Shown here piece by piece: positions 1-8,403 of a stretch of 64,000 bases of DNA. Each line of letters begins with the position of its first letter. Position 1 is the stretch's first letter. The DNA is from Chloroflexota bacterium (GTDB lineage: Bacteria; Chloroflexota; Dehalococcoidia; Lucifugimonadales; JACPQL01), in contig JACPQL010000026.1 of assembly GCA_016190445.1 (NCBI GenBank), forward strand, positions 1-64,000, read 5' to 3'. A model generated the notes under the pieces. That model was not told the origin of the DNA, made no database searches, and worked only from the letters and a program-made list of their open reading frames with translations. The position numbers and the translations under genes were made by a program.

Positions 1-209
1 GACAACCAAGCCCCACGGGACCACCTGGCCAGTTCCCCAGGAGGGCGACCTCCGGTGAAAGCGACGGTCAAGCATCTGGAACCATCCCATCCCAATCAGA
101 CAACTAAAAGCCTCACAGCCTCTCAGCATGACAACCAAAAGACCCTGACCTCCGCTTGTCTCACTCTGCGGCTGCGTGTAAACTGGCGCAGGTTTGCCAG
201 GAGGGAGAG

Positions 210-674
210 ATGGGCCTTCCGCCCAACTTCAGGTGGTTCGACCAGTGGGTGGCGGGAGCGGCCAAGCCGCTACCCGACGAGCTTGACGACCTGGCCACTC
301 AGGAGCACATCTTCGGGCTGGTGCGTCTTGAGACGCTGGAGGGGTCCAAGGTGACCCCGGAGCAGGTGGCCGCGGCGGGCATGGTGGACCTGCACGAACC
401 CATTGATAACCGTTTCGTGCCCACCCTGGAGCAGGCGGAGCGGGTACTTGCCTTCATTCACGGGATGGTCGCCTCGGAGCGAAAGGTGCTGGTCACCTGC
501 GGCGTGGGCGCAGGGCGCACCGGGACCATTGTGGCCTGCTACTTTGTGGACAAGGGCCTGGATGGCGAGGCGGCAATCCGCCTGGTAGGATGTCTCCAGG
601 AGCCCGCCCAGGAGCGCTTTGTCCGCCAGTACGCCGAGCTTCGCCGTGCGCGTTCCGCCGCCGACGGCGGCTGA
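210..674 (+). CDS. Dual-specificity/tyrosine phosphatase-like protein
   Basis: A 154-residue cytoplasmic protein of the cysteine phosphatase superfamily. The signature loop CGVGAGRT, roughly residues 97-104, gives the CX5R(S/T) P-loop: Cys would be the nucleophile and Arg would bind phosphate. The segment GMVDLHEPIDNRFVPT upstream resembles the region before the loop in archaeal and bacterial dual-specificity phosphatases, and an expected general-acid Asp lies in that half. I chose the ATG at 210 because AGGAGGGAGAG stands directly before it; an in-frame ATG at 156 lacks a ribosome site. The gene stands alone, convergent with the next gene. The substrate cannot be told from sequence; phosphoprotein, phosphoinositide or nucleotide substrates are all possible for this family. 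Confidence 0.75.
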   Translation: MGLPPNFRWFDQWVAGAAKPLPDELDDLATQEHIFGLVRLETLEGSKVTPEQVAAAGMVDLHEPIDNRFVPTLEQAERVLAFIHGMVASERKVLVTCGVGAGRTGTIVACYFVDKGLDGEAAIRLVGCLQEPAQERFVRQYAELRRARSAADGG

Positions 675-880
675 CCCGGGCGCAAGCCTTGCATCAAGCA
701 GGGCTTCGCCACCCCCGCAGGGGAATCGCCTGCGCAGATCATGCGGGTCCAAGAGAGTTTGACCTTCGCAATTCCTGCAGATCCCCAAGGCAGTAGCATG
801 GATTGGCCGAGTTAACCATGAGTTGAGCGCTATTCATAATATGGTTCAAATCGTCATTCTGCCAAGGAGGGGGAGCCAAG

Positions 881-1456
881 TTACGGTAGCTGACTTGCGA
901 ATTGATATACATCCTCCCACATCTTCCACGAGTCAAAGTACCCATAAAAATCGACCTTTACCGGAGTTACTTCCATATCTTTGGTGATCGTTTTCCCGTG
1001 CCAAGTTGCCGGAACTAGGTTCTTCCCCCCACCTGTGAAATCCCAATAGGCGTCTGTGTGGACAAAAGAAGATCGGACTAGGCGCAAGAATGCAGCCCAT
1101 GGCTGTTGGAACATCAGCGCGGTCAGGGCGTTTCGATCACAGTAGAGTCGAACAATTTCATACAGGTCGATGTTGAATTGCCTGACCACACTCTTGAGGA
1201 ACTGGTCTGTAGCCCCTCTCGTCTTATCACCAGCACTTCCTTCAAGCCAGGTGACTTTGATGGCCTCGCCTCCCGTGAATTCAGGCGGGGCCTTATGCGG
1301 GCGGACACGATGAACGAGATTTGAGTCTGCCAGCAAGACGACATCGAATTCCTGGAGCGTGGATTCCGGAACATACCTCAGCAATGCCCAGGAGATTAGC
1401 CCGAGCACGTAATTGCTCCTGATGATGAGCATCTGGTTGCTCAACGCCTTGGCCAT
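881..1456 (-). CDS. Hypothetical protein
   Basis: A 191-residue soluble protein that I do not recognise. The ATG at 1456 is preceded by GAGGAGGTGTGCA, a strong ribosome site; a longer in-frame start at 1510 has none. There is no signal peptide, membrane segment or cysteine motif. The C-terminal half is aromatic-rich (for example DAYWDFTGGGKN and VDFYGYFDSWKMWEDVY). Base composition is visibly more AT-rich than in guaB next door, which together with the repeat element at 1613-1683 suggests an acquired gene. Function unknown. Confidence 0.6.
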   Translation of the reverse strand: MAKALSNQMLIIRSNYVLGLISWALLRYVPESTLQEFDVVLLADSNLVHRVRPHKAPPEFTGGEAIKVTWLEGSAGDKTRGATDQFLKSVVRQFNIDLYEIVRLYCDRNALTALMFQQPWAAFLRLVRSSFVHTDAYWDFTGGGKNLVPATWHGKTITKDMEVTPVKVDFYGYFDSWKMWEDVYQFASQLP

Positions 1457-1612
1457 TGCACACCTCCTCGCCCGGACATTCACTTTCCAGAGAAACGAAT
1501 GTGTGCTCATAGGGCCAACTTTCTATTCCATACTCGCGAGACTGCACTATGTGTTCAGGTCACTTCCAGTATTTGCAAAGCTGGGACCGGGGCATGCGCA
1601 AAGCAAGTTTGA

Positions 1613-1683
1613 AGGGTGGGTGTAGCGCAGTGAAACCCACCACCGAAACATACCCCAGCCGGAAGGTGGGTTTTACCCACCCT
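1613..1683. repeat. MITE-like repeat, GGTGGGT family, copy 1
   Basis: A 71-bp element bounded by the perfect inverted repeat AGGGTGGGT/ACCCACCCT, with an inner GAAACCCACC and GGTGGGTTTT pair. Related copies lie at 13564-13648 and 21436-21518, with a partial copy near 22182. It sits between the hypothetical gene and the 3' end of guaB in an otherwise gene-free stretch (1457-1758) and may act as a transcript-end hairpin. Confidence 0.7.
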
Positions 1684-1758
1684 ATTTCTGGAAAACGCCA
1701 CCCCGCGCCCGGGGAGCTTGTGGAACCTTGAGCGGGCATTCTCCTGGCACGCGCCGGG

Positions 1759-3207
1759 CTATAGCGGCACCACGTCGTGGGGGCCACCCTCCCGTTGCCC
1801 CGCCTCCGTCAGCCGGATGAAGGTGGCGTTCTCCTGGAGCTCCTGGATGGAGCGGGCGTTGCAGTAGCTCATGCCGGAGCGCAGGCCAGCTACCAACTGG
1901 GACACCACCTCCGCCAGGGGCCCCCGATAGGGCACCGCGGCCTGGACCCCCTCGGGGGCCACCTCCTGGGCAGGCTGGTCCCAGGCGGCCCACCCTCTGG
2001 TGGAGTCCTCCCGTACTACCCGGTCTGCCATTGCCTCGGCGGAGGCCATGCCTCTGGCCAGCTTGAGCTTGCGTCCGTCGCGGAAGAGCACCATGCCAGG
2101 GCTCTCGTCGGTGCCCGCCAGCAGGTTGCCCAGCATCACCGTGGAGGCTCCCGCCGCCAGGGCTTTAGCGATGTCCCCGGAGCTTCGCACGCCACCGTCG
2201 GCGATGACCGGCACCCCGTGCTTGCGGGCCGTTGCTGCGGCCTCCATCACTGCGGTGAGCTGAGGCACACCCACGCCCGCAACCTGGCGGGTGATGCACA
2301 CTGACCCCGGGCCCACGCCCACCTTGACGGCGTCCACGCCGGCCCTGGCCAGGGTTTCGGTGGCGGAGGCTGTGGCCACGTTCCCGGCCACCAGTGGCAC
2401 GCCGTCCAGGACTTCTCGCAGCCGGGCGATGGCCTCCAGCATCAGCTCCGAGTCGCCGTGGGCTATGTCCACCACCACCGCATCCACCTCGGCCTCGGCC
2501 AGGGCCCGGGCCCGCTCCAGGTGGTCGCCGGTGACCCCTACCGCCGCCGCCACCCGCAGGCGGCCCCGCTCGTCCCTGGTGGCCTCCTCCACCTCGGCGT
2601 TGCGGGAGATGTCCTTGGCGGTGATCAGTCCCCGCACGCGCCCTGAGGCGTCGGTGAGGGGCAGCTTCTCGATACGGTGGAGTGCCAGCAGCTCTCTGGC
2701 TTTCGGGATGGTTATGCCAGGGCTCGCCGTCACCAGCCGCTCTCGGGGAGTCATCAGCCCCGACACCCGCCCGTCCCCCTGGGCGAAGCGAACGTCGCGG
2801 CGGGTGATGATGCCCTGGAGCTTACCGTCGGCGCCGACCACCAGCAGGCCGCTGATGCCCAACTGCTCCATCATGGCCCTGGCCCGCTCCACTGTCTCAG
2901 TGGGCCCTATGGTGTACGGGTCCTCGATGACCAGCCCCTGGTGCCGCTTGACCCGCCGCACCTGCTCCACCTGCCGCTCCACCGGCATGAACCGGTGTAT
3001 CACACCTATCCCTCCCAGGGACGCCATGGCTATGGCCATGCGGGCCTCGGTCACCGTGTCCATGTTGGAGCTGACCAGGGGAATGGCCAGAGGTATCCCA
3101 TTGGCAAAGAGCGTCCCAGTGTTCACCTCTCGCCGGGAGCGAACGGTGGAATGACGGGGCACCAGCAGCACGTCGTCGTAGGTAAGGCCCTGGCGGATGC
3201 TCTCCAT
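1759..3207 (-). CDS. guaB: Inosine-5'-monophosphate dehydrogenase
   Basis: A 482-residue cytoplasmic enzyme that oxidises IMP to XMP with NAD+, the committed step of GMP synthesis. The N-terminal LTYDDVLLVP motif, a tandem CBS insert at about residues 92-208, and the catalytic loop GVGPGSVCITR with Cys304 as nucleophile are all visible. The phosphate-binding stretch IADGGVRSSGDIAKALAAGA and the C-terminal flap and YRG region follow. Length matches the bacterial enzyme. The start at 3207 has GGGGGAGGATACC upstream; the open frame extends to 3309 without a ribosome site. It is monocistronic and divergent from the CoA-transferase operon. The CBS pair probably gives purine-nucleotide control, as known for the family. 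Confidence 0.97.
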   Translation of the reverse strand: MESIRQGLTYDDVLLVPRHSTVRSRREVNTGTLFANGIPLAIPLVSSNMDTVTEARMAIAMASLGGIGVIHRFMPVERQVEQVRRVKRHQGLVIEDPYTIGPTETVERARAMMEQLGISGLLVVGADGKLQGIITRRDVRFAQGDGRVSGLMTPRERLVTASPGITIPKARELLALHRIEKLPLTDASGRVRGLITAKDISRNAEVEEATRDERGRLRVAAAVGVTGDHLERARALAEAEVDAVVVDIAHGDSELMLEAIARLREVLDGVPLVAGNVATASATETLARAGVDAVKVGVGPGSVCITRQVAGVGVPQLTAVMEAAATARKHGVPVIADGGVRSSGDIAKALAAGASTVMLGNLLAGTDESPGMVLFRDGRKLKLARGMASAEAMADRVVREDSTRGWAAWDQPAQEVAPEGVQAAVPYRGPLAEVVSQLVAGLRSGMSYCNARSIQELQENATFIRLTEAGQREGGPHDVVPL

Positions 3208-3432
3208 GGTATCCTCCCCCCTATCGCCTGATGCCATGGTACCACAGCAGACCTCTCTACCCGCAAATAGCGATTGACCCTTGTAGGGCATCCCGACAGG
3301 TCGGGACAACCTACAGATTGAATCGCTATCCTTGGGTCTCTACCGGCGGGGTGTCCTCCACAGGCCCTCGGTGCTATCATGGCAGGCGCGCGCGGGGTGA
3401 GGCCCCACTTCGTCGAGAGGAGGGATGCGGCC

Positions 3433-4641
3433 ATGCGAGAGGGAGGTCCTGGCCCCCTGGCGGGGCTCACGGTCCTGGACCTGGCCAACCTGGTGGCGGG
3501 CGGGCTGGCGGCTTCTCACCTGGCGGATTTCGGCGCCAGGGTGATAAAAGTGGAGCGCCCCGGCACCGGCGATCTGCTCCGCCAGTGGGGGCCCTACAAG
3601 AACGGCGTATCCCTGTGGTGGAAGGTCCTGGCCCGCAACAAGGAGTCCATCACCCTGAACCTGACTCGCAAGGAGGGCCAGGAGGTCCTCAAGCGGCTGG
3701 TGGCCCACGCCGACGTGATGGTGGAGGGGTTCCGCCCCGGCACCATGGACCGGTGGGGCCTCTCCTACGATGTGCTGAAGCAGATAAACCCGCGCCTCAT
3801 CCTGGCCACTATCTCCGGCTTCGGCCTGACGGGGCCCTACAAGGACCGCCCCGGCTTTGGCACCGTGGCCGAATCCATGAGCGGCTTCGTGAACGCCACC
3901 GGCTTCCCAGACGGCCCTCCATTACTGCCCCCCCTTCCTCTGGCCGACGAGGTGGCGGGCACTTTCGCCGCCATGGCCATCATGATGGCCCTCTACGAGC
4001 GGGACGGGCGAGGCTCCGGCCAGGGCCAGGTGATTGACGTCAGCCTCTACGAGCCCCTGCTCCGGCTGATGATCCCTCACGCCACCATGTACGACCAGCT
4101 AGGCATGCTCTCCCACCGCCAGGGCAACCGGTTCTCCGATGCGGCGCCTCGCGGCCTCTACCAGGCCGCCGATGGCCGCTGGCTCTCCCTTTCGGCCACC
4201 ACCCAGGGGGTGTGGGAGCCCCTGGCCAAGGCCATGGGGCGGGAGGACCTGCTCACTCACCCCCACTTCAAGGACAACCCCGCCAGGGTAAAGAACGTGG
4301 ACGAGGTGGACCGGGTGGTGGGTGAGTGGATTGGAGCGCGGCCGCTGGATGAGGCCTACCGGGTGCTCCATGAGGCGGGCGCCGTGGTCTTCCCCGTGTA
4401 CAACACTGACCAGATACTTGAGGACCCCCACTACCAGGCCCGAGAGGACATCGTTGAGGTGCCGGACCCCGAGCTGGGCTGCATCAAGATGCAGTGCGTG
4501 GTGCCGCGGCTCGTCCGCACCCCTGGCAAGGTCCGTTGGGCAGGCCCTACCCTCGGTCAGCACAATGAGCAGGTGTACAGCGGGCTCCTGGATGCAAAGC
4601 CGGGGGAGCTGGCCCAGTGGCGCCAGCAAGGCATCATCTGA
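3433..4641 (+). CDS. Class III (CaiB/BaiF family) CoA-transferase
   Basis: A 402-residue enzyme expected to move CoA between an acyl-CoA donor and a carboxylic acid. The N-terminal GLTVLDLANLVAG, the VIKVERP strand and the LADEVAG motif place Asp172 at the position of the family's catalytic aspartate (Asp169 in formyl-CoA transferase). The start at 3433 follows GAGAGGAGGGATGCGGCC; the frame is open to 3379 but without a ribosome site. It is the first gene of a tight operon (21- and 22-bp gaps) with a flavoprotein and a probable selenoprotein. This suggests activation of an organic acid as its CoA ester before a redox step. The acid itself is not identifiable. A possible -10 TATCAT lies about 55 bp upstream, without a convincing -35. 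Confidence 0.92.
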   Translation: MREGGPGPLAGLTVLDLANLVAGGLAASHLADFGARVIKVERPGTGDLLRQWGPYKNGVSLWWKVLARNKESITLNLTRKEGQEVLKRLVAHADVMVEGFRPGTMDRWGLSYDVLKQINPRLILATISGFGLTGPYKDRPGFGTVAESMSGFVNATGFPDGPPLLPPLPLADEVAGTFAAMAIMMALYERDGRGSGQGQVIDVSLYEPLLRLMIPHATMYDQLGMLSHRQGNRFSDAAPRGLYQAADGRWLSLSATTQGVWEPLAKAMGREDLLTHPHFKDNPARVKNVDEVDRVVGEWIGARPLDEAYRVLHEAGAVVFPVYNTDQILEDPHYQAREDIVEVPDPELGCIKMQCVVPRLVRTPGKVRWAGPTLGQHNEQVYSGLLDAKPGELAQWRQQGII

Positions 4642-4662
4642 TCTCAACGCAGGAGAGAGGCC

Positions 4663-6153
4663 ATGCGCGATTCCGATTCCTACGATGTGGTGGTGGTGGG
4701 GGCGGGCAACGCCGCGCTCTGCGCGGCCATTGCCGCGGCGCAGCGCGGTTGCCGGGTGCTGGTCCTGGAACGGGCCCCGGAGCACTTTCGAGGTGGCAAC
4801 ACCTACTTCACCGGCGGCGCCATACGCTTCGCCTACGAGGGGATGGAGGATGTCCGCGCTCTCATCCCCGACCTCTCGCCAAAGGAGGCCGCCTCCATGG
4901 AGGTGGGGCGCTATTCCCAGGACCAGTTCTACGAGGACCTGATGCGGGTGACGGAGGGGCGCTCCGACCCGGAGCTGGCCCAGGTGCTGGTATCCCAGTC
5001 CAACCCAACCATGCGCTGGCTTCAGGAGAGCGGCATGCACTTCGTTCCCCTGTGGGGCCGGCAGGCCTTTCGCCTGGGCGACAAGTACCATTTCTGGGGT
5101 GGCCTGGTCCTGGAGGCGGTGGGCGCTGGAAAGGGGCTCTCTGACCAGGAGTTCCAGATTGCCGAGAAGGCGGGCGTGACTGTCCGGTACGAGACGGGGG
5201 CGGTCAGCCTCCTGGTGGACTCTAAAGCCAGGGTGTGTGGCGTGAAGGCACGCTCCCCCCAGGGGTACGCTGATTTCAGCGCCAGAGCCGTGGTCCTGGC
5301 CTGCGGCGGCTTTGAGGCCAACGCTGAGATGCGCACGCGATACCTTGGCGCTGGCTGGGAGATGGTCAAGGTCCGGGGCGTCCGCTACAACACGGGGGAC
5401 GGCATCCGGATGGCCCTGGAGATAGGCGCACAGCCCTACGGCCACTGGTCCGGCTGCCACGCCGTGGCCTGGGACCTGAACGCCCCGCCCTTCGGGGACC
5501 GGAACGTGGCAGACCTCTTCCAGAAGCACTCCTACCCCTTCGGCCTCATCGTGAACGTGCGTGGGGAGCGGTTCGTGGACGAGGGCGCCGACTTTCGCAA
5601 CTACACCTACGCCAAGTACGGCCGGGAGATACTGAAGCAGCCCCAGCAGGCGGCCTTCCAGCTCTTCGACGACAAGGTGAAGCACCTGCTGCGCGACGAG
5701 TACCATATACCTCAGGTGACCATGGCCCAGGCCAACACCATCGAGGCTCTGGCCGACCGGCTGGGCATAGACCGAGAGGGGCTGGTGCGGACAGTACGGG
5801 AGTTCAACGCCGCGGTCCAGGCCGGTGAATACAACCCCACGGCGCTGGACAGCAAGCACACCCTAGGCATCATGCCCCCCAAGTCCAACTGGGCCCTTCC
5901 TCTGGACACGCCGCCCTTCGTGGGGTACGCCGTGACCTGTGGCATCACCTTCACCTTCGGGGGGCTCAAGATCAACACCAGGGCCCAGGTCCTGGACCAG
6001 GATGAGCGCCCCATCCCCGGGCTGTACGGCGCTGGGGAGCTGGTGGGTGGGCTCTTCTACCACAACTACCCGGGCGGCTCGGGCCTCATGGGAGGGTCCG
6101 TCTTCGGCAGCATAGCGGGCAGTAGCGCCTCGGAGGATATGGGGAGGAGTTGA
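4663..6153 (+). CDS. FAD-binding dehydrogenase, fumarate reductase/TcuA-like
   Basis: A 496-residue flavoprotein of the succinate dehydrogenase/fumarate reductase flavoprotein family. The dinucleotide-binding fold VVVGAGNAALCAAIAAA (residues 9-25) is followed by the GGNTYFTGG loop that contacts FAD. The C-terminal end LYGAGELVGG...GGSGLMGGSVFG is the second FAD-binding stretch. Overall it resembles tricarballylate dehydrogenase (TcuA) more than true respiratory fumarate reductase: it has no Tat signal, no haem domain and no partner iron-sulfur subunit. It probably desaturates or reduces an organic acid or CoA ester in the cytoplasm. The ribosome site GCAGGAGAGAGGCC precedes the ATG. It is the middle gene of the CoA-transferase/flavoprotein/selenoprotein operon. 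Confidence 0.88.
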   Translation: MRDSDSYDVVVVGAGNAALCAAIAAAQRGCRVLVLERAPEHFRGGNTYFTGGAIRFAYEGMEDVRALIPDLSPKEAASMEVGRYSQDQFYEDLMRVTEGRSDPELAQVLVSQSNPTMRWLQESGMHFVPLWGRQAFRLGDKYHFWGGLVLEAVGAGKGLSDQEFQIAEKAGVTVRYETGAVSLLVDSKARVCGVKARSPQGYADFSARAVVLACGGFEANAEMRTRYLGAGWEMVKVRGVRYNTGDGIRMALEIGAQPYGHWSGCHAVAWDLNAPPFGDRNVADLFQKHSYPFGLIVNVRGERFVDEGADFRNYTYAKYGREILKQPQQAAFQLFDDKVKHLLRDEYHIPQVTMAQANTIEALADRLGIDREGLVRTVREFNAAVQAGEYNPTALDSKHTLGIMPPKSNWALPLDTPPFVGYAVTCGITFTFGGLKINTRAQVLDQDERPIPGLYGAGELVGGLFYHNYPGGSGLMGGSVFGSIAGSSASEDMGRS

Positions 6154-6175
6154 ACGTAGCGCAGGAGGTACCCTC

Positions 6176-7852
6176 ATGGCAAGGCTAGACGTCCTGAATC
6201 CGGTGGCCCAGACGGTGGAGCACAAGGTGGACCCCGCCCCCAGGCTCACCACCCTGGCGGGCAAGCGGGTGGGCCTGTGGTGGAACATGAAGGCCGGCGG
6301 CGACGTTGCCCTGGACCGGGTGGCGGAGCTGATCTCCCAGAAGTTCCCTGGAGCGAGTTTCAAGCATTACCAGGGCTCGGTGGGGGCCTCTCTGCGCCAC
6401 GCCACAGCCAAGGACGCCGACCGCGTGGCTGCCGAGTGCGACGTGGTGGTGGGCAGTACCAGCGACTGAGGCTCCTGCACATCGTGGCTGGTCCACGACA
6501 TGGTCGAGTTCGAGAAGCGGCGCATACCTACGGTGAGCTGGACGGCCCAGCACTTCATCCACGATGCCCGCCGCAGCGGCGAGAACTTCGGCCTGCCCTC
6601 CTTTCCCATCGCGGTGATGCCTACCCCCTTCACCAACCAGACGCAAGAGCGCATTCACCAGATGGTGGACGCCTCCATAGACCAGGTGATCGCTGGTCTC
6701 ACGCAGCCGGTGGAAGCGGCGCCCGCTGCGCCTCGGCCCAAGCCCACAGAGGTCCTCACCTTCCAGGACGGCGACCTGCTGGCGGCCGCCCAGCGGATGA
6801 ATGACCACTTCCTGGAGCAGGCGTGGAGCGACGGCTTCCCCCTGGTGCCTCCCACAGCCCAGGCGGTGGAGCGGATGCTCCAGGGCACCAAGCGCAAGCG
6901 GGACGAGGTGGTCGTGGTCCTTGAGCCCGGCTTTGGCATAGCCACGGTGGAGAAGATAGCCATAAACGCCGTCATGGCCGGGTGCCGTCCCGATCACCTG
7001 CCCGTGGTCATCGCGGCGGTCCAGTGCCTCGCCGACCCCAAGATGTACCTGCGCAACAAGGCCATGTCCACCGGGCCCCACGCACCCCTCATCCTTGTCA
7101 ACGGCCCCATCGCGTCCAGGCTCAACATCAACTCCGGGTGCTGCGCCCTGGGGCCGGGATCCGTGTCCTATGCCAACAGCGTAATTGGCCGCGCCCTGCG
7201 CCTGGTGATGATGAACGTGGGCCACACCTACCCCGCTGTCTCGGACATGGACACCATCGGCTCGCCCACCAAGTACAGCATGTGTTTTGCCGAGAATGTG
7301 GAGGGGAGCCCGTGGGAGCCCTACCACGTGGAGCACGGCTACGACAAAGACGCCAGCACGGTGACGGTCTGGTTCGTCTACGGCATCTGCGAGCTGAAAG
7401 ACTTCACCAACAGCGTCCCGGAGAACCTGGTGGAGGTATTCTCCACCGCCGCCACCAACGTGGCCCAGGTGGGCACAGGGCTGTGGCTCATGGGGCGGCG
7501 CGCCGACCCCCGCTACGGCCTGGACGAGAAGGAGCACAACACCGTCATCATCTGCCCGGAGCACGCCACGCTCTTCCACGAGGCGGGGTGGGATAAGGAG
7601 CGCATCCGGCAGGAACTGTACCGTCGGGCGCGGATGCCCTTCCGCCTTCTGATGCTTTCCAAGGAGAAGAAGGGCCTGCTCATCGCCCATCCGGAACTCC
7701 AGTGGCTGTGGGATTGTCCGGAGACACCGCTACCAATCGTGGAGACCCCCGACTGCTTCGACATCGTGGTGGCCGGGACCACGGGCGGCGCGGGGCGCGG
7801 CGCCTACTTCTACGGCGCGGGCGAGCCGGTCACCAAGCCTGTGGAGGAGTAG
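6176..7852 (+). CDS. UGSC-family selenoprotein (in-frame TGA read as Sec98), two-domain fusion
   Basis: Two open stretches, 6176-6466 and 6470-7852, lie in the same frame and are separated only by TGA at 6467-6469. Reading the TGA as selenocysteine gives a 558-residue protein with the motif TSD-U-GSC-TSW and Sec at residue 98. This matches the conserved context of the UGSC (seleno)protein family described from marine metagenomes, as does the following VHDMVEFEKRRIPTV. Residues 1-180 form the UGSC domain. Residues 190-558 form a second conserved domain (for example LVNGPIASRLNINSG and NSVIGRALRLVMMNVGHTYP) of unknown function, often a separate protein elsewhere to my recollection. The start has GCAGGAGGTACCCTC upstream. 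The U-x-x-C spacing suggests a thiol/selenol redox centre. A pseudogene or sequencing error is less likely because both sides of the TGA are conserved. No sel genes are in the window. Confidence 0.82.
6482..6498 (+). promoter_or_regulatory. Candidate bacterial SECIS hairpin
   Basis: Directly 3' of the TGA, TCGTGG (6482-6487) pairs perfectly with CCACGA (6493-6498) around the five-base loop CTGGT. The stem starts 13 nt and the loop 19 nt after the TGA, the same spacing as in the E. coli fdhF SECIS element, and the loop holds the GGU that SelB recognition favours. The G pair is not at the first loop positions, so the match to the usual consensus is partial. Confidence 0.55.
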
Positions 7853-7864
7853 GAACTATCGCAC

Positions 7865-7985
7865 CCTCACCCCCTTGCTCCCCCTCTCCCACCCTGTGGG
7901 AGAGGGGGAGAGAAATGAATCTGGGGGACACCCCCAGTCCCCCACCAGAAGGGGCTTCGCCCCCTCTGGATTCCCCCGGACAACG
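7865..7985 (-). repeat. Dispersed GGGGGCTTCGCCCCC repeat, copy A (inverted)
   Basis: This copy reads on the minus strand: AGGGGGCGAAGCCCC, then GGGGGTGTCCCCCAG, then a CTCCCC/GGGGAG hairpin ending in GGGGGTGAGGG. The same order of blocks occurs at 10861-10976, 24311-24468 and 60555-60735. It lies directly after the selenoprotein gene; its hairpins could end transcription. Confidence 0.7.
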
Positions 7986-8057
7986 GGGATTGCAGCAGGG
8001 CCTGGGAATTGCAAAGGCGAACTCGCTACAAGCCAGTCTCAACGGGGGGCACGCTAC

Positions 8058-8234
8058 ATGATAGATGTGGTTATCACGTGTCAGATATGCGGCTGGAAAA
8101 CAGCGGACTGGATATACTCCAGTGAGGACAATGCGTTTGCTAATGCCCTCAAGTTTGCCCATGAAAAAGGTGCGGGCCATGCTATGACGCACGGTACTTC
8201 AGGCGAGTGGTGTGGGGAATGGGGGCCGCACTAG
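8058..8234 (+). CDS. Small CxxC protein of unknown function
   Basis: A 58-residue open frame starting MIDVVITCQICGWKTA. It holds one CxxC pair (Cys8, Cys11), several His and a late Cys in GEWCGEWG, which could bind a metal. The layout (short beta strand, CxxC, acidic helix with FANALKFAHEKG) resembles small DUF1059-like or zinc-ribbon proteins, but I cannot assign a family. The ribosome site is only a weak GGGGGG run ten bases upstream. It lies between two repeat copies and about 170 bp before a radical SAM gene, so a functional link (for example as a substrate peptide) is possible but unproven. Confidence 0.45.
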   Translation: MIDVVITCQICGWKTADWIYSSEDNAFANALKFAHEKGAGHAMTHGTSGEWCGEWGPH

Positions 8235-8291
8235 GATCCTGTGGGTTCGTAAAGCAACAACCACTTTCAAAACCGCTGAGTTTTGTTGCTA

Positions 8292-8338
8292 TCCCCAGGG
8301 GTGCAGGGGGCGGAGCCCCCGCCGGGGGTTTGGGGGCT
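8292..8338. repeat. Partial dispersed repeat, copy B
   Basis: CAGGGGGCGGAGCCCCCG followed by CCGGGGGTTTGGGGG matches the hairpin and adjoining block of the longer copies at 10861, 24311 and 60555. Only the first half of the unit remains. Confidence 0.55.
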
Positions 8339-8403
8339 TACCTCTGGCGCGCAGGCCAAGCTGGCTGTAGTATAGATAGGTGATTTAGCGCCACGAGGGA
8401 AGA

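Noticed and set aside
1-209. Possible coding sequence at the left edge
   Set aside because: The only open frame (55-354) overlaps the phosphatase gene in another frame and has no motif; nothing supportable is seen here.
4099-5859. Long minus-strand open frame of 586 codons across the CoA-transferase and flavoprotein genes
   Set aside because: It is antisense to two genes with clear family motifs; its translation is low-complexity and His/Leu/Gly-rich, as expected from codon bias in high-GC DNA.
6467-6469. TGA as an ordinary nonsense mutation
   Set aside because: Not excluded, but the exact UGSC motif and SECIS-like hairpin at this place make recoding the simpler explanation; all other motifs on both sides are intact.
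6185-7690. Long minus-strand open frame opposite the UGSC gene
   Set aside because: No family pattern, and the plus strand has convincing motifs on both sides of the TGA.
6500-7852. Independent gene starting at ATG 6500 (conventional gene call)
   Set aside because: There is no ribosome site before ATG 6500, and the conserved GSC-TSW context lies upstream of it in frame, directly after the TGA.
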